A DNA stretch of 64,000 nucleotides from Pseudomonas graminis (lineage in GTDB: Bacteria; Pseudomonadota; Gammaproteobacteria; Pseudomonadales; Pseudomonadaceae). Below are positions 44,699 to 54,004 of the stretch, one piece after another. Within the stretch, counting starts at the first letter, position 1; each line of letters opens with the position of its first letter. The notes under the pieces were generated by a model, which ran no database searches, was not told the DNA's origin, and saw only the letters and a program-made list of their open reading frames with translations. Made by a program: the position numbers and the translations under genes. The stretch is from positions 416,529-480,528 of the forward strand of contig NZ_SOCR01000005.1 in the NCBI RefSeq assembly GCF_004364335.1, given 5' to 3'.

Positions 44699-46081
44699 TT
44701 ACAGCGGCCGCTTCTTGTAAACCCGCCACCGCCAGAAAATCAGCAGAGCCACCAGCGCCGTCAGCAGGCATCCGATGGCGTACAGCTCGTCGTAGCTGAG
44801 CAGTGGCTCCTCAATTCGAAGATACCCGGGTTGCGCCAGCAATTGACGCATCGCCTGATTGGCCAGATCCAGGCTCACACCCCGGGTTCTCTTGGCCGGG
44901 TCCTGGAAGCGGCCATCGTCGTAATCATTCAGCGCACCCCAGTAATAGTCGGCCAGCGCGCTATTGCCTTGGACCGCCCAGGCCTGCTTGGCAATCGACG
45001 CCTGCTGCAGCCGCGCAAAGGTGGCCGGGTCCATGCCTTCCTTGCGCAGCCGCTGCAGCATCGCGCGCACTGCGACAGTGGCCGACTCGACGTCTTCGCG
45101 GTTGAGATCGGCATTCAGGCTGAGAAAGCCGGTGTCCCCGAACGCTTCGCGATCGGCCCATGGCCCGTAGGAATAACCCTTGTCCAGACGCAGTTCGCTG
45201 TACAGCGACCAGTCCAGATAAGCCTTCACCAGATCCCAGGTTTCATCGTGCTGCTCGCCCATGTCCGGCTCGGGGAACAGCAGATGCAGCTTCGCGCCGT
45301 CGCCCAATGCGCCGCGGATCAGCGTGCGCTCAGGATCGGCCTTTTCGGTCATCGAACGAAGCGGCGGATGTTCTGTGGGATCGACCGCATTGAGCTGGCC
45401 GAAGGTGCGCTCCAGGTAGGCCGGCAGCAACTTGTCGAGGTCGCCGACGATGATCAGCGTCATGTTGTTGGAGGCGTACCAGTTGTCGTGGATATTCTCG
45501 ATCTGCTCCAGCGTCAGGTGATCGACCTCGGCCCGCTCCGGGCATTTGAGGCCAAGCTCCACGGCAAGCTGGCTGCTGGCGCCGTGGCCCAGGTCGCGCT
45601 TGTCCAGCCAGCGTTGCAAATGCGAATAATGGCCACCGTCTTCACGGGCGACGATGCGCTTGGCAGTGTCCAGATTGGCCTGATTGATTTGCGTGTGAGT
45701 CAGCAGATTGAGCAGCAGGTCGAGCACCTTGCGCTGATTCTGCGCCGGCGCCTCGATGACGAAGGTGGTATCGGTGTTGCTGGTGAACGCGTTCCACTCC
45801 CCGCCCAATGCCTGCATCTGCTGCTCAAGGCCGCCCTCGCCGCTGTTGTCGATCCCACTGAAGAGCAGGTGCTCAAGCAAGTGCGGCAGCTCTTTGTCGT
45901 CGCATTTAAAGTCATCGAAGCCAATACCCACGACCAGCCGGATAGCGACGTGCCCCTTGTCCGCAGGCTTGAGCAGCAACTGCAAACCGTTGGGCAGCAC
46001 GTAGCCCTCGACCTGAAACCGGTCGAGGGCCATGGAAGAAAGGGATGTCAGAACCAGACAAACGAACAGCAGGCAACGCAT
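44699..46081 (-). CDS. M16 family zinc metallopeptidase with C-terminal membrane anchor
   Basis: 460 residues from the start at 46081 (GGAAG ribosome site). Signal peptide (MRCLLFVCLVLTSLSSMA), then an M16 domain with the inverted zinc motif HLLEH at 67-71 and an M16_C domain in the second half. The last 30 residues are a transmembrane helix with a basic end (ELYAIGCLLTALVALLIFWRWRVYKKRPL), which is unusual for M16 peptidases. Most bacterial M16s work as two-domain proteins or as pairs; this is a single M16+M16_C unit without a partner beside it. Substrate unknown. Confidence 0.87.
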   Translation of the reverse strand: MRCLLFVCLVLTSLSSMALDRFQVEGYVLPNGLQLLLKPADKGHVAIRLVVGIGFDDFKCDDKELPHLLEHLLFSGIDNSGEGGLEQQMQALGGEWNAFTSNTDTTFVIEAPAQNQRKVLDLLLNLLTHTQINQANLDTAKRIVAREDGGHYSHLQRWLDKRDLGHGASSQLAVELGLKCPERAEVDHLTLEQIENIHDNWYASNNMTLIIVGDLDKLLPAYLERTFGQLNAVDPTEHPPLRSMTEKADPERTLIRGALGDGAKLHLLFPEPDMGEQHDETWDLVKAYLDWSLYSELRLDKGYSYGPWADREAFGDTGFLSLNADLNREDVESATVAVRAMLQRLRKEGMDPATFARLQQASIAKQAWAVQGNSALADYYWGALNDYDDGRFQDPAKRTRGVSLDLANQAMRQLLAQPGYLRIEEPLLSYDELYAIGCLLTALVALLIFWRWRVYKKRPL

Positions 46082-46148
46082 AAAAACGGGCTTCCTTGCG
46101 GGCCGGTATGTGTAACAGACTTCGCAGCCGCCCCTGCGTTCACCACGA

Positions 46149-47792
46149 TTAATCCGCGTTGCCCTCGCTGGACAAGGCGCCTGTGTCAGTGGTTTCAAGG
46201 ACCGCGTAGGCGCTGCTGCAGAACAGCGAATTCAAGCGTTTCATGTCGGAAATCAACTCGAGGTGCAGGGAGCTGGTCTCGATACTTTGCACAATCTTAC
46301 GTTGCAGCCTGCTGACATGGGCGTGGGCCAGGCGCCGCTCCTGTGCCCGAAAACGACGTTTCTCGCGCAACAACTGGCGCGCGCTTTCCGGGTCACCGCT
46401 GAGGAAGACCGACAGGCCAAGACGCAGATTAGCCATCAGTTGCTCGTGCAACCCGGAGAGCTCTTCCAGGCCGACGTCGGAAAACGACCGACGCTGCGAC
46501 GTCTTCTGCTGCTGGACCTTGCGCAGCATGCGCTCGATGAGCCCGCTGGCCAGCTCCAGGTTGATCGCCAGCTCGATGATCTCGGCCCAGCGGCGGTTGT
46601 CCTGATCGCTGAGGTCGTCGCGGGGCATCTGCGCCAGGTACAACTTGATGGCGTTATAGAGCACCTCGACGTCATCGTTGAGCCGGCGCACTTCCTGAGT
46701 GACCGCGGTCTGATTGCCACGCAGCACCTCTTGCATGGCATTGAGCATGCTGTCGATCAGGTCGCCCATGCGCAGTGTTTCGCGCACGGCATTGGCCAGC
46801 GCCAGGCTCGGCGTGGCGAGTGCCGTCAGGTCCAGATGGCGAGGCTTGGTCTGGCCGTTGATCTCGGCCTGCTGCGGCAGAATCGACGCGCACAGACGCC
46901 CCATCGGCCCCACCGTCGGCAGCATGATCAGGCAGCGCAGCGAGTTGTAAATCACATGAAAGCTGATGACCAGGCTCGATGGGCTGACATTCAGCATGTC
47001 CATCCAGGCCACCAGCGGGGTCAGCACCGGGGTGATCAGTAACAGGCCGATCAGCTTGTACAGCAGGCTGCCCAACGCCACTTGCCGACCGGCGACGTTT
47101 TGCATGCTGGTGCTGAGGAACGCCAGCAGACCACTGCCGATGTTGGCGCCGATCACCAGGCCGATCGCCACCGGCAGGCTGATGATCTCTGCGCCTGCCA
47201 ACGTGGCTGTCAGCAGCACGGCCGCCAGGCTTGAGTAGGAAATCAGCGCGAACATGGCGCCGACCAATGCGTCGAGCAGGAGATCGCCGGTCAGTGACGC
47301 GAACAACACCTTCACTCCGGCCGCCTGAGTGATCGGCGCGGCGGCAGTGACGATCAGCTGCAGGGCGAGAATGATCAGCCCCAGCCCGATGCCGACACGA
47401 CCCAGTTGACCCACACGGGTTTGTTTGCGCGACAGAAAGAAGACCACGCCCAGAAAGATCAGCAGCGGCGACAGCCACGACAGGTCGAACGTCAGGATTC
47501 GTGACATCACCGCAGTACCGACGTCGGCACCGAGCATGATAGCCAGCGCGGGTGTCAGCCCCATCAAGCCCTGGCCGACGAAGGACGTCACCAGCATCGC
47601 CGTAGCGTTACTGCTTTGCACCACTGCGGTGACCAGTATCCCCGCGACAAATGCCAGTGGGCGTTTGGACATGTTCTGGCCAATGACCCGGCGCAGCTGC
47701 GAGCCGTAGACACGCAGAATGCCGGTCCGAACGATGTGTGTGCCCCAGATCAACAGCGCGACGGCGGAAAGCAAATCGAGCAGGGTCAGCAT
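46149..47792 (-). CDS. Na+/phosphate cotransporter family protein
   Basis: 547 residues from the ATG at 47792, with AGGGGG upstream. The first 300 residues have two Na_Pi repeats with QSSNATAMLVTSFV and SYSSLAAVLLTATL as the paired QSSS-like motifs. The last 200 residues are a PhoU-like helical domain with many charged residues. It transports phosphate or an analogue with sodium; the PhoU part suggests sensing. Convergent with nothing; between an M16 peptidase gene and a TerC gene, all on the minus strand. Confidence 0.9.
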   Translation of the reverse strand: MLTLLDLLSAVALLIWGTHIVRTGILRVYGSQLRRVIGQNMSKRPLAFVAGILVTAVVQSSNATAMLVTSFVGQGLMGLTPALAIMLGADVGTAVMSRILTFDLSWLSPLLIFLGVVFFLSRKQTRVGQLGRVGIGLGLIILALQLIVTAAAPITQAAGVKVLFASLTGDLLLDALVGAMFALISYSSLAAVLLTATLAGAEIISLPVAIGLVIGANIGSGLLAFLSTSMQNVAGRQVALGSLLYKLIGLLLITPVLTPLVAWMDMLNVSPSSLVISFHVIYNSLRCLIMLPTVGPMGRLCASILPQQAEINGQTKPRHLDLTALATPSLALANAVRETLRMGDLIDSMLNAMQEVLRGNQTAVTQEVRRLNDDVEVLYNAIKLYLAQMPRDDLSDQDNRRWAEIIELAINLELASGLIERMLRKVQQQKTSQRRSFSDVGLEELSGLHEQLMANLRLGLSVFLSGDPESARQLLREKRRFRAQERRLAHAHVSRLQRKIVQSIETSSLHLELISDMKRLNSLFCSSAYAVLETTDTGALSSEGNAD

Positions 47793-48052
47793 ACGGAGAG
47801 CCCCCTGTAGGTTGCCCATCGGGCAAAGTTAAAAGGTCCAGCGTGTAGCGAGCGTAAGCGCTTGAGGTGTATCGACAGCGCGCTCAACTAAGCTTTAGTC
47901 GGCCTGTGGCCTTAATGCCAGCATGGCACAGCGGATTATTTCTTGAAACAAATCTGTCACAAATCAGGTGTTTGAAAGCTCTGCCTTAGCGCCCTGCCAA
48001 TAAAAAACGGGGCATTCACAGCCCCGTTGTATTGACGTCTATGCGGCGGACG
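47793..48052. other. 260-bp intergenic region with a terminator
   Basis: Contains the TerC terminator at 48001-48029. The rest (47830-47990) is AT-richer and should hold the promoter of the Na/Pi cotransporter gene. Confidence 0.5.
48001..48029 (-). terminator. Intrinsic terminator after the TerC gene
   Basis: ACGGGGC and GCCCCGT arms flank an eight-base loop. On the minus strand a run of six T's follows. It ends the citM-terC transcript. Confidence 0.9.
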
Positions 48053-48820
48053 TTATTGCCCCGGCACGTCCTTGTGAAGTGTCACAGGGTCCTGCATCGC
48101 ACGCTTTTTAGCCATCGACGTGCGCATCTTGATGTTGATCGCCTCGACTGCCAGCGAGAACGCCATGGCGAAGTAAACGTAGCCCTTTGGCACATGCACA
48201 TCGAACGACTCGGCAATCAGCACGGTACCGACGACGATCAGGAACGACAGCGCCAGCATCTTCAGCGATGGGTGTTTCTCGATGAAGTCGCTGATGACGC
48301 CCGCGCACAGCATCATGATCAGCACAGCCACGATGATCGCCGCGACCATCACCGGTACGTGGGAAACCATGCCGACGGCGGTGATGACCGAATCCAGCGA
48401 GAATACGATGTCGATGATTGCAATCTGAAGGATGGTGTACAGAAACATGCCGCCCTTGCCTTTCGGCTCATCCAGCGTCTCTTCCTCGCCCTCCATGCCG
48501 TGGTAGATCTCTTGCGAACTCTTCCACAACAGAAACAGACCACCGAAGAACAGGATCAGATCGCGTCCGGAAATGCCTTGGCCCCAGACCACGAACAGGT
48601 CGTCGGTGAGGCGCATGACCCAGGTGATCGACAGCAGCAGCAGAATCCGCGTCACCATCGCCAGTGCCAGACCGAAAATGCGGGTTCGCGGCTGCATCGC
48701 CTTGGGCATGCGGCTGACCAGGATCGAGATCATGATGATGTTGTCGATGCCCAGCACAATTTCCAGGGCAGTCAGCGTGAAGAAAGCAACCCAGATCTCA
48801 GGGTTGGTCAGCCATTCCAT
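48053..48820 (-). CDS. TerC family integral membrane protein
   Basis: A 255-residue membrane protein with about seven transmembrane segments. Diagnostic motifs are LEIVLGIDNIIMISIL and IDIVFSLDSVITAVGM, with acidic residues in the membrane that suggest metal-ion handling (Mn/Ca in characterised members). 66 bp downstream of the citrate transporter gene on the same strand, hence perhaps co-transcribed. Confidence 0.9.
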   Translation of the reverse strand: MEWLTNPEIWVAFFTLTALEIVLGIDNIIMISILVSRMPKAMQPRTRIFGLALAMVTRILLLLSITWVMRLTDDLFVVWGQGISGRDLILFFGGLFLLWKSSQEIYHGMEGEEETLDEPKGKGGMFLYTILQIAIIDIVFSLDSVITAVGMVSHVPVMVAAIIVAVLIMMLCAGVISDFIEKHPSLKMLALSFLIVVGTVLIAESFDVHVPKGYVYFAMAFSLAVEAINIKMRTSMAKKRAMQDPVTLHKDVPGQ

Positions 48821-48886
48821 TACGTATTCCTTTGAGCGTTCGTTTTCCCTCTGGCGCGGTTGCGCCAGAGGGAGCGTTGAGTTGCG

Positions 48887-50194
48887 TTACAGACTGCTGA
48901 AGAACGGGAAGATCCCCATCAGCAGCGCGGCGATCAGGATGCACATGCACACCAGCACGGCCCATTTGAGGGTAAAGCGCTGGTGATCACCAAACTCGAT
49001 GCCTGCCAGTGCCACCAGTAGATACGTCGACGGTACGAGCGGGCTCAACAGGTGGACGGGCTGGCCGACGATCGAGGCACGTGCCATTTCCACCGGGCTG
49101 ATGCCGTAATGCGCAGCGGCCTCGGCCAGTACCGGCAGCACACCGTAGTAGAACGCATCGTTGGACATGAAGAAGGTGAACGGCATGCTGACCACCGCAG
49201 TGATCACGGCCAGATAAGGGCCCATCGCTTCGGGGATCACGGCCAGCAGGCTCTTCGACATCGCGTCGACCATTCCGGTGCCGGACAGGATACCGGTAAA
49301 GATCCCCGCAGCAAAAATCAGTCCGACCACTGCCAGCACGCTACCGGCATGGGCTGCCACGCGATCTTTCTGCGCTTGCAGGCACGGGTAGTTGACGATC
49401 ATCGCGATACTGAACGCAATCATGAACAACACCGGCAGCGGCAGCAGGCCCATGATCAACGCGACCATCAGCGCCAGTGTCAGAGCACCGTTGAACCAGA
49501 TCAGCTTGGGACGACGGGCGTCGGGAAACTGCGAAACGCTGATATCGCTGTGATCGACTTCGTCACCGGGCAGGTGCAGCTCACCCAGGCGCGCACGCTC
49601 ACGTTTGCCGTAGAAATAGGCGATCACCAGAATCGCCACGACGCCCGCGAGCATTGCCGGAATCATGGGCACGAAGATGTCGGATGGATCGACATGCAGG
49701 GCGCTCGCCGCCCTTGCGGTCGGTCCGCCCCATGGCGTCATGTTCATCACGCCGCCGGCCAGAATGATCAAGCCGGCCATAATGCGCGGACTCATGCCCA
49801 GACGGCTGTACAGCGGCAGCATGGCGGCCACGCAGATCATGTACGTCGTGGCGCCGTCACCGTCCAGCGAGACAACCAGCGCCAGCACCGCCGTACCGAC
49901 CGACACCTTGACCGGGTCGCCTTTCACCAGCTTGAGGATCTTGCGCACGGCCGGGTCGAACAGCCCGGAGTCGATCATCAGTGCGAAATAAAGAATGGCG
50001 AACATCAGCATCACGCCTGTTGGCGCAAGCTTGGTGATGCCGGCCAGCATCATTGGGCCGATTTCCGAGGCAAAGCCTCCGAACAAGGCAAAAACGATAG
50101 GAACGATGATCAAGGCAATCAGCGCTGACAGGCGCTTGCTCATGATCAGGTACATGAAAGCAACGACCATGGCGAAGCCGAGGAAGGTCAACAT
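48887..50194 (-). CDS. CitMHS family citrate:cation symporter
   Basis: 435 residues with about 12 transmembrane segments. MDGDGATTYMICVAAMLPLY-type (here SLDGDGATTYMICVAAMLPL) and GGVMNMTPWGGPTARAASAL, together with GTGMVDAMSKSLL and FFMSNDAFYYGVLPVLAEAA, are characteristic of the CitM family, which imports citrate as a divalent-metal complex. Corresponds to citA (PA5476). Confidence 0.9.
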   Translation of the reverse strand: MLTFLGFAMVVAFMYLIMSKRLSALIALIIVPIVFALFGGFASEIGPMMLAGITKLAPTGVMLMFAILYFALMIDSGLFDPAVRKILKLVKGDPVKVSVGTAVLALVVSLDGDGATTYMICVAAMLPLYSRLGMSPRIMAGLIILAGGVMNMTPWGGPTARAASALHVDPSDIFVPMIPAMLAGVVAILVIAYFYGKRERARLGELHLPGDEVDHSDISVSQFPDARRPKLIWFNGALTLALMVALIMGLLPLPVLFMIAFSIAMIVNYPCLQAQKDRVAAHAGSVLAVVGLIFAAGIFTGILSGTGMVDAMSKSLLAVIPEAMGPYLAVITAVVSMPFTFFMSNDAFYYGVLPVLAEAAAHYGISPVEMARASIVGQPVHLLSPLVPSTYLLVALAGIEFGDHQRFTLKWAVLVCMCILIAALLMGIFPFFSSL

Positions 50195-50516
50195 AGCAAT
50201 ACTCCAGCGTTACGCGGCGTGGGAACGAACGAGACGAATCGATCAGCTCAAGACGAGCGGCGCGTGGAGTCGGGGATTACGGAGGGGTACTGCAGGGCAC
50301 ATGCAAGCATCGGGAATCACCTAATTGTTGTTGTAGATGGGCCGGAGAACGTCAAGCGCGTTCGTCCTGGCCGACCGGTCTGTCGCCGGCGGTGAGGTGA
50401 TGCTAAACGGGGAAGCTTTCAGCCAGCTTTCGTTGCACTTCTGAAGTTGACGAGCGGGAGTTTGAGTTATCGACCTCAGGATGCGGTCAGACCCTTACAT
50501 AACCGGGAGAGTGCTC
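50195..50516. other. 322-bp divergent intergenic region
   Basis: It holds the promoter of the citrate transporter (leftward) and of the GFA gene (rightward). I see no gene, repeat or confident operator. Confidence 0.5.
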
Positions 50517-50918
50517 ATGAGTGAATTGCATACCGGCGGATGCCATTGCGGCAATCTGCGTTACCAGCTTGATGGGCCCTTGGATGACGTTGCCCACTGC
50601 CACTGTTCGATTTGTAGGCGCACGTCAGGCGGCATCGTGATGACGTGGACCAGCGTGCCGGTCGATACTTTCAAATGGCTGGCGGGAAGTCCGACCGCCT
50701 ATGATTCAGGGCCGACGTGCGTCAGGTATTTCTGCAATAACTGCGGGGCGCAGGTCGCGCTGTTCAGCCGCAACAGCCCGGAGACCATGGACGTGACCAT
50801 CGCCACCCTTGATCACCCGGAGCTAACGCCTGCCGATCGCCACATCTGGACCGACAGTCGCCTGCCTTGGCTGCACCTCGACGAGCATCTGCCGGGGGAG
50901 CCCTGTGAAACTGCCTGA
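50517..50918 (+). CDS. GFA (glutathione-dependent formaldehyde-activating-like) family protein
   Basis: 133 residues from the ATG at 50517 with GGGAGAG upstream. Zinc-binding cysteines: GGCHCGNLRY (C9, C11), HCHCSICRRTSGG (C28, C30, C33) and FCNNCGAQVALF. The family binds zinc and includes S-(hydroxymethyl)glutathione synthase, but most members, including this one, have unproven substrates. Convergent with the DUF4105 gene. Confidence 0.88.
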   Translation: MSELHTGGCHCGNLRYQLDGPLDDVAHCHCSICRRTSGGIVMTWTSVPVDTFKWLAGSPTAYDSGPTCVRYFCNNCGAQVALFSRNSPETMDVTIATLDHPELTPADRHIWTDSRLPWLHLDEHLPGEPCETA

Positions 50919-50948
50919 GTCATCGTTGAGCGTGTAGCTGCGCAACGA

Positions 50949-52910
50949 TCAAGGCAGCTCCAGCCCGCCCGCTGCCTTGTGCAATGCCCGCAGGTGTTCG
51001 CCGACTTGCTTGAGATTGTCTTCGGTCGCGGCGATCTCGGCGGCGCGGTCGGGATCCAGCAGCGCCCTCACCTCTTTATCCAGATCGCCGCTGAGCCGCT
51101 GCAGTTGTTTCTGCCGCTGACTGCTCTCGTTTTCCAGACGCTGCCACTCGCCTTCCTGCGGCAGACCGTAGCCGCCGCTGCCGAGCAGTTCCGCCGGGCG
51201 ACTCAGGAATCCGCTGTTGGCCAGAATGTCCTGCAATGTGCCGGTCGCCCTGGAGACGCCGTTGTCCTTTTGCTCCACGGCACTGAGGTATCGCTGCTTG
51301 ACCTCATCCTGCGCCAGCAATAACTGACGACGCAGCCCGGCCTGTTCCAGCAGCAGCATCGCGGCGCTGGTGCGCAGATCCGCCTGAGCGAAATACGGGC
51401 GCCGCTCTTGCGGCGTCAATGCCAGCCAGTCTTCCACCGTTGTCTGCTTGACATCGGTGGTCTTGCGCAACACCTCGAACATCGCCTGGTAACGGTCGCG
51501 GTACGAGTCGAAGCGGTAGCCCATGCGCAGCGCTTTCTTGGGATCGTCCAGCACGCTGGTGTCCGCTAGCCCCCTGCCTTTCAGGACTTCCAGCAGCCCG
51601 TTGGGCATGATGCTGTCCAGCCCGACAAGCCGCGGATCATTAGTGCCACTGCGCAGCAGTTTCAGGTTTTCCACCGCACAGTTATTGGACAGGAACCAGT
51701 AATCCCCGTCGTATGCCCAGTGCATCTCGGCAGCGTGCTGAACCAGACCGTTGATTTCTTCGCGGGACAGTTTCAGCGGGACCGAGGCCAGGCCGCGCAG
51801 TTCGGTCTTGGTGTACTCATCGATCACCTGACCCAGTGGCAGGACAAACAGCCGCGACGGGTACTTGCCGGTCAAACCGCTCCAGCTGGACAGCTGCAGA
51901 TCGTTTACAAAGGCGCGGTACGACAGCACCAAGTGCTGATCCAGGTCCAGCCGGCAATCGGGGCCACGCGGGCGACCGGGCTTGCAGATGACCAGCCGCA
52001 GCATGCTGTGACCCCAACGGCTCGCCAGATTCTGGTTGGCCTCGGCCAGCAGGTAATCAACTTCGTAAACCCGTTCGGGGTCGAGCTTGCCCAGTGGCTC
52101 CCGCGCAAAGTCGTTACCGGCGTTGAGATAAGGATAGGATGTCGGGCACTGATCCTTCGTCGCTGGCGCCCAGTCGAACCGGGCCTTGTAATAGTCGTAC
52201 AGCGCCGGGCGGCGGCAGGCGTAAGCCGGATCGAGGAGGAAGTACTCCATGTTCACCGCAACGAATTCCAGCGGGCTGCTGATTTCGTAGATGTCCGGGC
52301 TGCGCGCAACCTGCCCATTGCGCTCTTCCCTGTCACCGCGGCGGCCGACGTACTGCGGCCATCCCGCCAGATCCATAAGGCGCGGATCATCGCTCAGCGT
52401 GAAGCGCCTGTCAGTCTGCCCCCGGCAGCTGTCACGCAGGCCAACCTTGCCCACGCTCTTGCCCTGCCGGGCACAGGCAACGATCAGCTTGCGGTCTTCA
52501 GGGGACCAGAGTTGCGCGTGATCATAAATGTGGGTCAGCTCATGCAGCACCGTCGCGAGCATTTCCTCGCGCACGGTGCCGTGAGGACGGTTGGTTCGGG
52601 TCGTTGCAGCGCTGCCGTCTGTCAGGCCTGCGAGCAGGTTCTGATTCAGGTCCAGCCGGTAAGGACCGTCTGCACGACCGTAGGCATTGGACGGCATGTC
52701 GTCTGTCCAATGCACTTCGACCTTGCGATCAAGCTTGCTGACGAACAGCGGAGGCAGGTGCGCCATGGCTTCGTCGAGCAATGTCTGGCTGGCCTTTTGT
52801 TGGGCAGGACTGAGCCCGTCGGTATGCAGCGACAGGCTAAGGTCGGCGAAGGCGCTCGTGCAAATCAGCGACAGCGCCGACGTCAGCAGCCAGACAGCGA
52901 GGTGTTTCAC
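50949..52910 (-). CDS. DUF4105 (Lnb-type) secreted protein with a HELTH putative zinc-peptidase motif
   Basis: 653 residues with a Sec signal (MKHLAVWLLTSALSLICTSAFA). Residues about 23-270 carry HELTH at 123-127 (VLHELTHIYDHAQLW), preceded by VREEMLATVLH, and a downstream SPLEFVAVNMEYF where E215 could be the third zinc ligand, a gluzincin-like arrangement. Residues about 285-450 match the DUF4105/Lnb periplasmic domain (RWGHSMLRLVIC, LSYRAFVND, DYWFLSNNCAVENLKLL). The rest is helical and charged. Overlaps the next DUF2388 gene by four bases, so it is the last gene of a unit with it. Function unproven. Confidence 0.82.
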   Translation of the reverse strand: MKHLAVWLLTSALSLICTSAFADLSLSLHTDGLSPAQQKASQTLLDEAMAHLPPLFVSKLDRKVEVHWTDDMPSNAYGRADGPYRLDLNQNLLAGLTDGSAATTRTNRPHGTVREEMLATVLHELTHIYDHAQLWSPEDRKLIVACARQGKSVGKVGLRDSCRGQTDRRFTLSDDPRLMDLAGWPQYVGRRGDREERNGQVARSPDIYEISSPLEFVAVNMEYFLLDPAYACRRPALYDYYKARFDWAPATKDQCPTSYPYLNAGNDFAREPLGKLDPERVYEVDYLLAEANQNLASRWGHSMLRLVICKPGRPRGPDCRLDLDQHLVLSYRAFVNDLQLSSWSGLTGKYPSRLFVLPLGQVIDEYTKTELRGLASVPLKLSREEINGLVQHAAEMHWAYDGDYWFLSNNCAVENLKLLRSGTNDPRLVGLDSIMPNGLLEVLKGRGLADTSVLDDPKKALRMGYRFDSYRDRYQAMFEVLRKTTDVKQTTVEDWLALTPQERRPYFAQADLRTSAAMLLLEQAGLRRQLLLAQDEVKQRYLSAVEQKDNGVSRATGTLQDILANSGFLSRPAELLGSGGYGLPQEGEWQRLENESSQRQKQLQRLSGDLDKEVRALLDPDRAAEIAATEDNLKQVGEHLRALHKAAGGLELP

Positions 52911-53227
52911 AGTGCGAGGATGGCCTCGGCGAGGTCCTGATCACTGGCAGTGCGTGCTTCAGGCAGACGATCGCGCAGAGTGATGAAGGCTGCGTCGAGG
53001 AGTGCGCCGTGGATATCGCCGTTGCTGGCGACATAGCTGGCGGCATCGTCACGCGCTTCAAGCACGAGTTTCCAGTTGCGCACGGATGAGGTGGTGTCGG
53101 AGGTGAAATCGATGCTGCGGCCGAGGGCGCGAACGACGATGTTACTGGTGGCCTTCAGGGTTTGTGCCTGTGCCATGTCAGTCAGCAAGAGCAGGCCGAG
53201 GGCGGCAGCGATCAACGGGGTACGCAT
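52907..53227 (-). CDS. DUF2388 (TIGR02448) small secreted protein, copy 1
   Basis: 106 residues. Signal peptide MRTPLIAAALGLLLLTDMAQA, then the shared core with ARDDAASYVASNGDIHGALL and the ending DQDLAEAILAL. Its last four bases overlap the DUF4105 start. The start at 53227 is preferred over the longer reading because it gives the signal peptide. One of three tandem paralogues. The family is known as tandem arrays in Pseudomonas; function unknown. Confidence 0.9.
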   Translation of the reverse strand: MRTPLIAAALGLLLLTDMAQAQTLKATSNIVVRALGRSIDFTSDTTSSVRNWKLVLEARDDAASYVASNGDIHGALLDAAFITLRDRLPEARTASDQDLAEAILAL

Positions 53228-53264
53228 GGAACGTCTCCAAAATACGGAAGTTACAAAAAAGTGA

Positions 53265-53570
53265 CTATTGGACGAGGATTGCCTGCGCCAGTTCAAGGTC
53301 GCTTGCATGAAGTTTTGGGCGGGATTGACGCAGGTACGCCAGCGCCGATTCCAGTCGTGCTCCTCGCAGTTTGCCGTCACTGGCGACAAACACTGCAGCA
53401 TCATCCTGGGCGGCAATTATCAACTTGCTATCGAAAGGCCCTGTCGTCACCTGGCTGGTGGCGTATCCGGTTTTGACCAGGCTCTGTGTGGTCACGTCAA
53501 ACGCCAGAACCTGAGTTGAAATACTCAAGGTGGCGGTGACGGCAAGCACGAGGCGAGACAACGAATGCAT
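53265..53570 (-). CDS. DUF2388 (TIGR02448) small secreted protein, copy 2
   Basis: 101 residues; signal peptide MHSLSRLVLAVTATLSISTQVLA. Core QDDAAVFVASDGKLRGARLE and the ending DLELAQAILVQ. Most divergent of the three: the R of ARDDAAS is Q and the middle differs. 37 bp upstream of copy 1 on the same strand. Confidence 0.88.
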   Translation of the reverse strand: MHSLSRLVLAVTATLSISTQVLAFDVTTQSLVKTGYATSQVTTGPFDSKLIIAAQDDAAVFVASDGKLRGARLESALAYLRQSRPKLHASDLELAQAILVQ

Positions 53571-53686
53571 GGCTATTCAGGGCTGTTCAGGTTCTGCGAA
53601 ACGAGTCGCAAGGCTAGCGCAACACCCGGGCCAGAGCTAGTGCAAAGACCCTCGTGCACGCCGGATTAGCCTGTCTCGATACTGAA

Positions 53687-54004
53687 TCAGATGGCAAGAA
53701 TCGCTTGCGCAAGTTGCGCGTCCGACGCTTGCAGGCCTGGTGCTACTTCGCGGATGTGTTGCAAGGCGCCCTGGAGCTTCACGCCACGGATCTCGCCTTC
53801 GCTGGCAACGAAGCTTGCAGCGTCGTCGCGGGCGGCCAGGACGATCTTGTCGTCATGAAAGGATGACGAGATTTTCGACGTGGCATTGGACGATGCATCC
53901 AGCGCACGGACAATGGTGTCGGTTGTAACGACGAAACTGGAAGCCTGGGCCCCGGTAGCAGCAACGATCAGGAAAGCGGCACTCAACAGGCGAACGCGAG
54001 ACAT
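53687..54004 (-). CDS. DUF2388 (TIGR02448) small secreted protein, copy 3
   Basis: 105 residues; signal peptide MSRVRLLSAAFLIVAATGAQA. Core ARDDAASFVASEGEIRGVKL, ending DAQLAQAILAI. 116 bp separate it from copy 2, enough for its own promoter for the downstream genes. First of the run copy 3, copy 2, copy 1, DUF4105. Confidence 0.9.
   Translation of the reverse strand: MSRVRLLSAAFLIVAATGAQASSFVVTTDTIVRALDASSNATSKISSSFHDDKIVLAARDDAASFVASEGEIRGVKLQGALQHIREVAPGLQASDAQLAQAILAI

Noticed and set aside
44831..46315. 494-codon reading frame opposite the M16 peptidase gene
   Set aside because: Shadow frame; the minus-strand product has signal peptide, HLLEH motif and membrane anchor.
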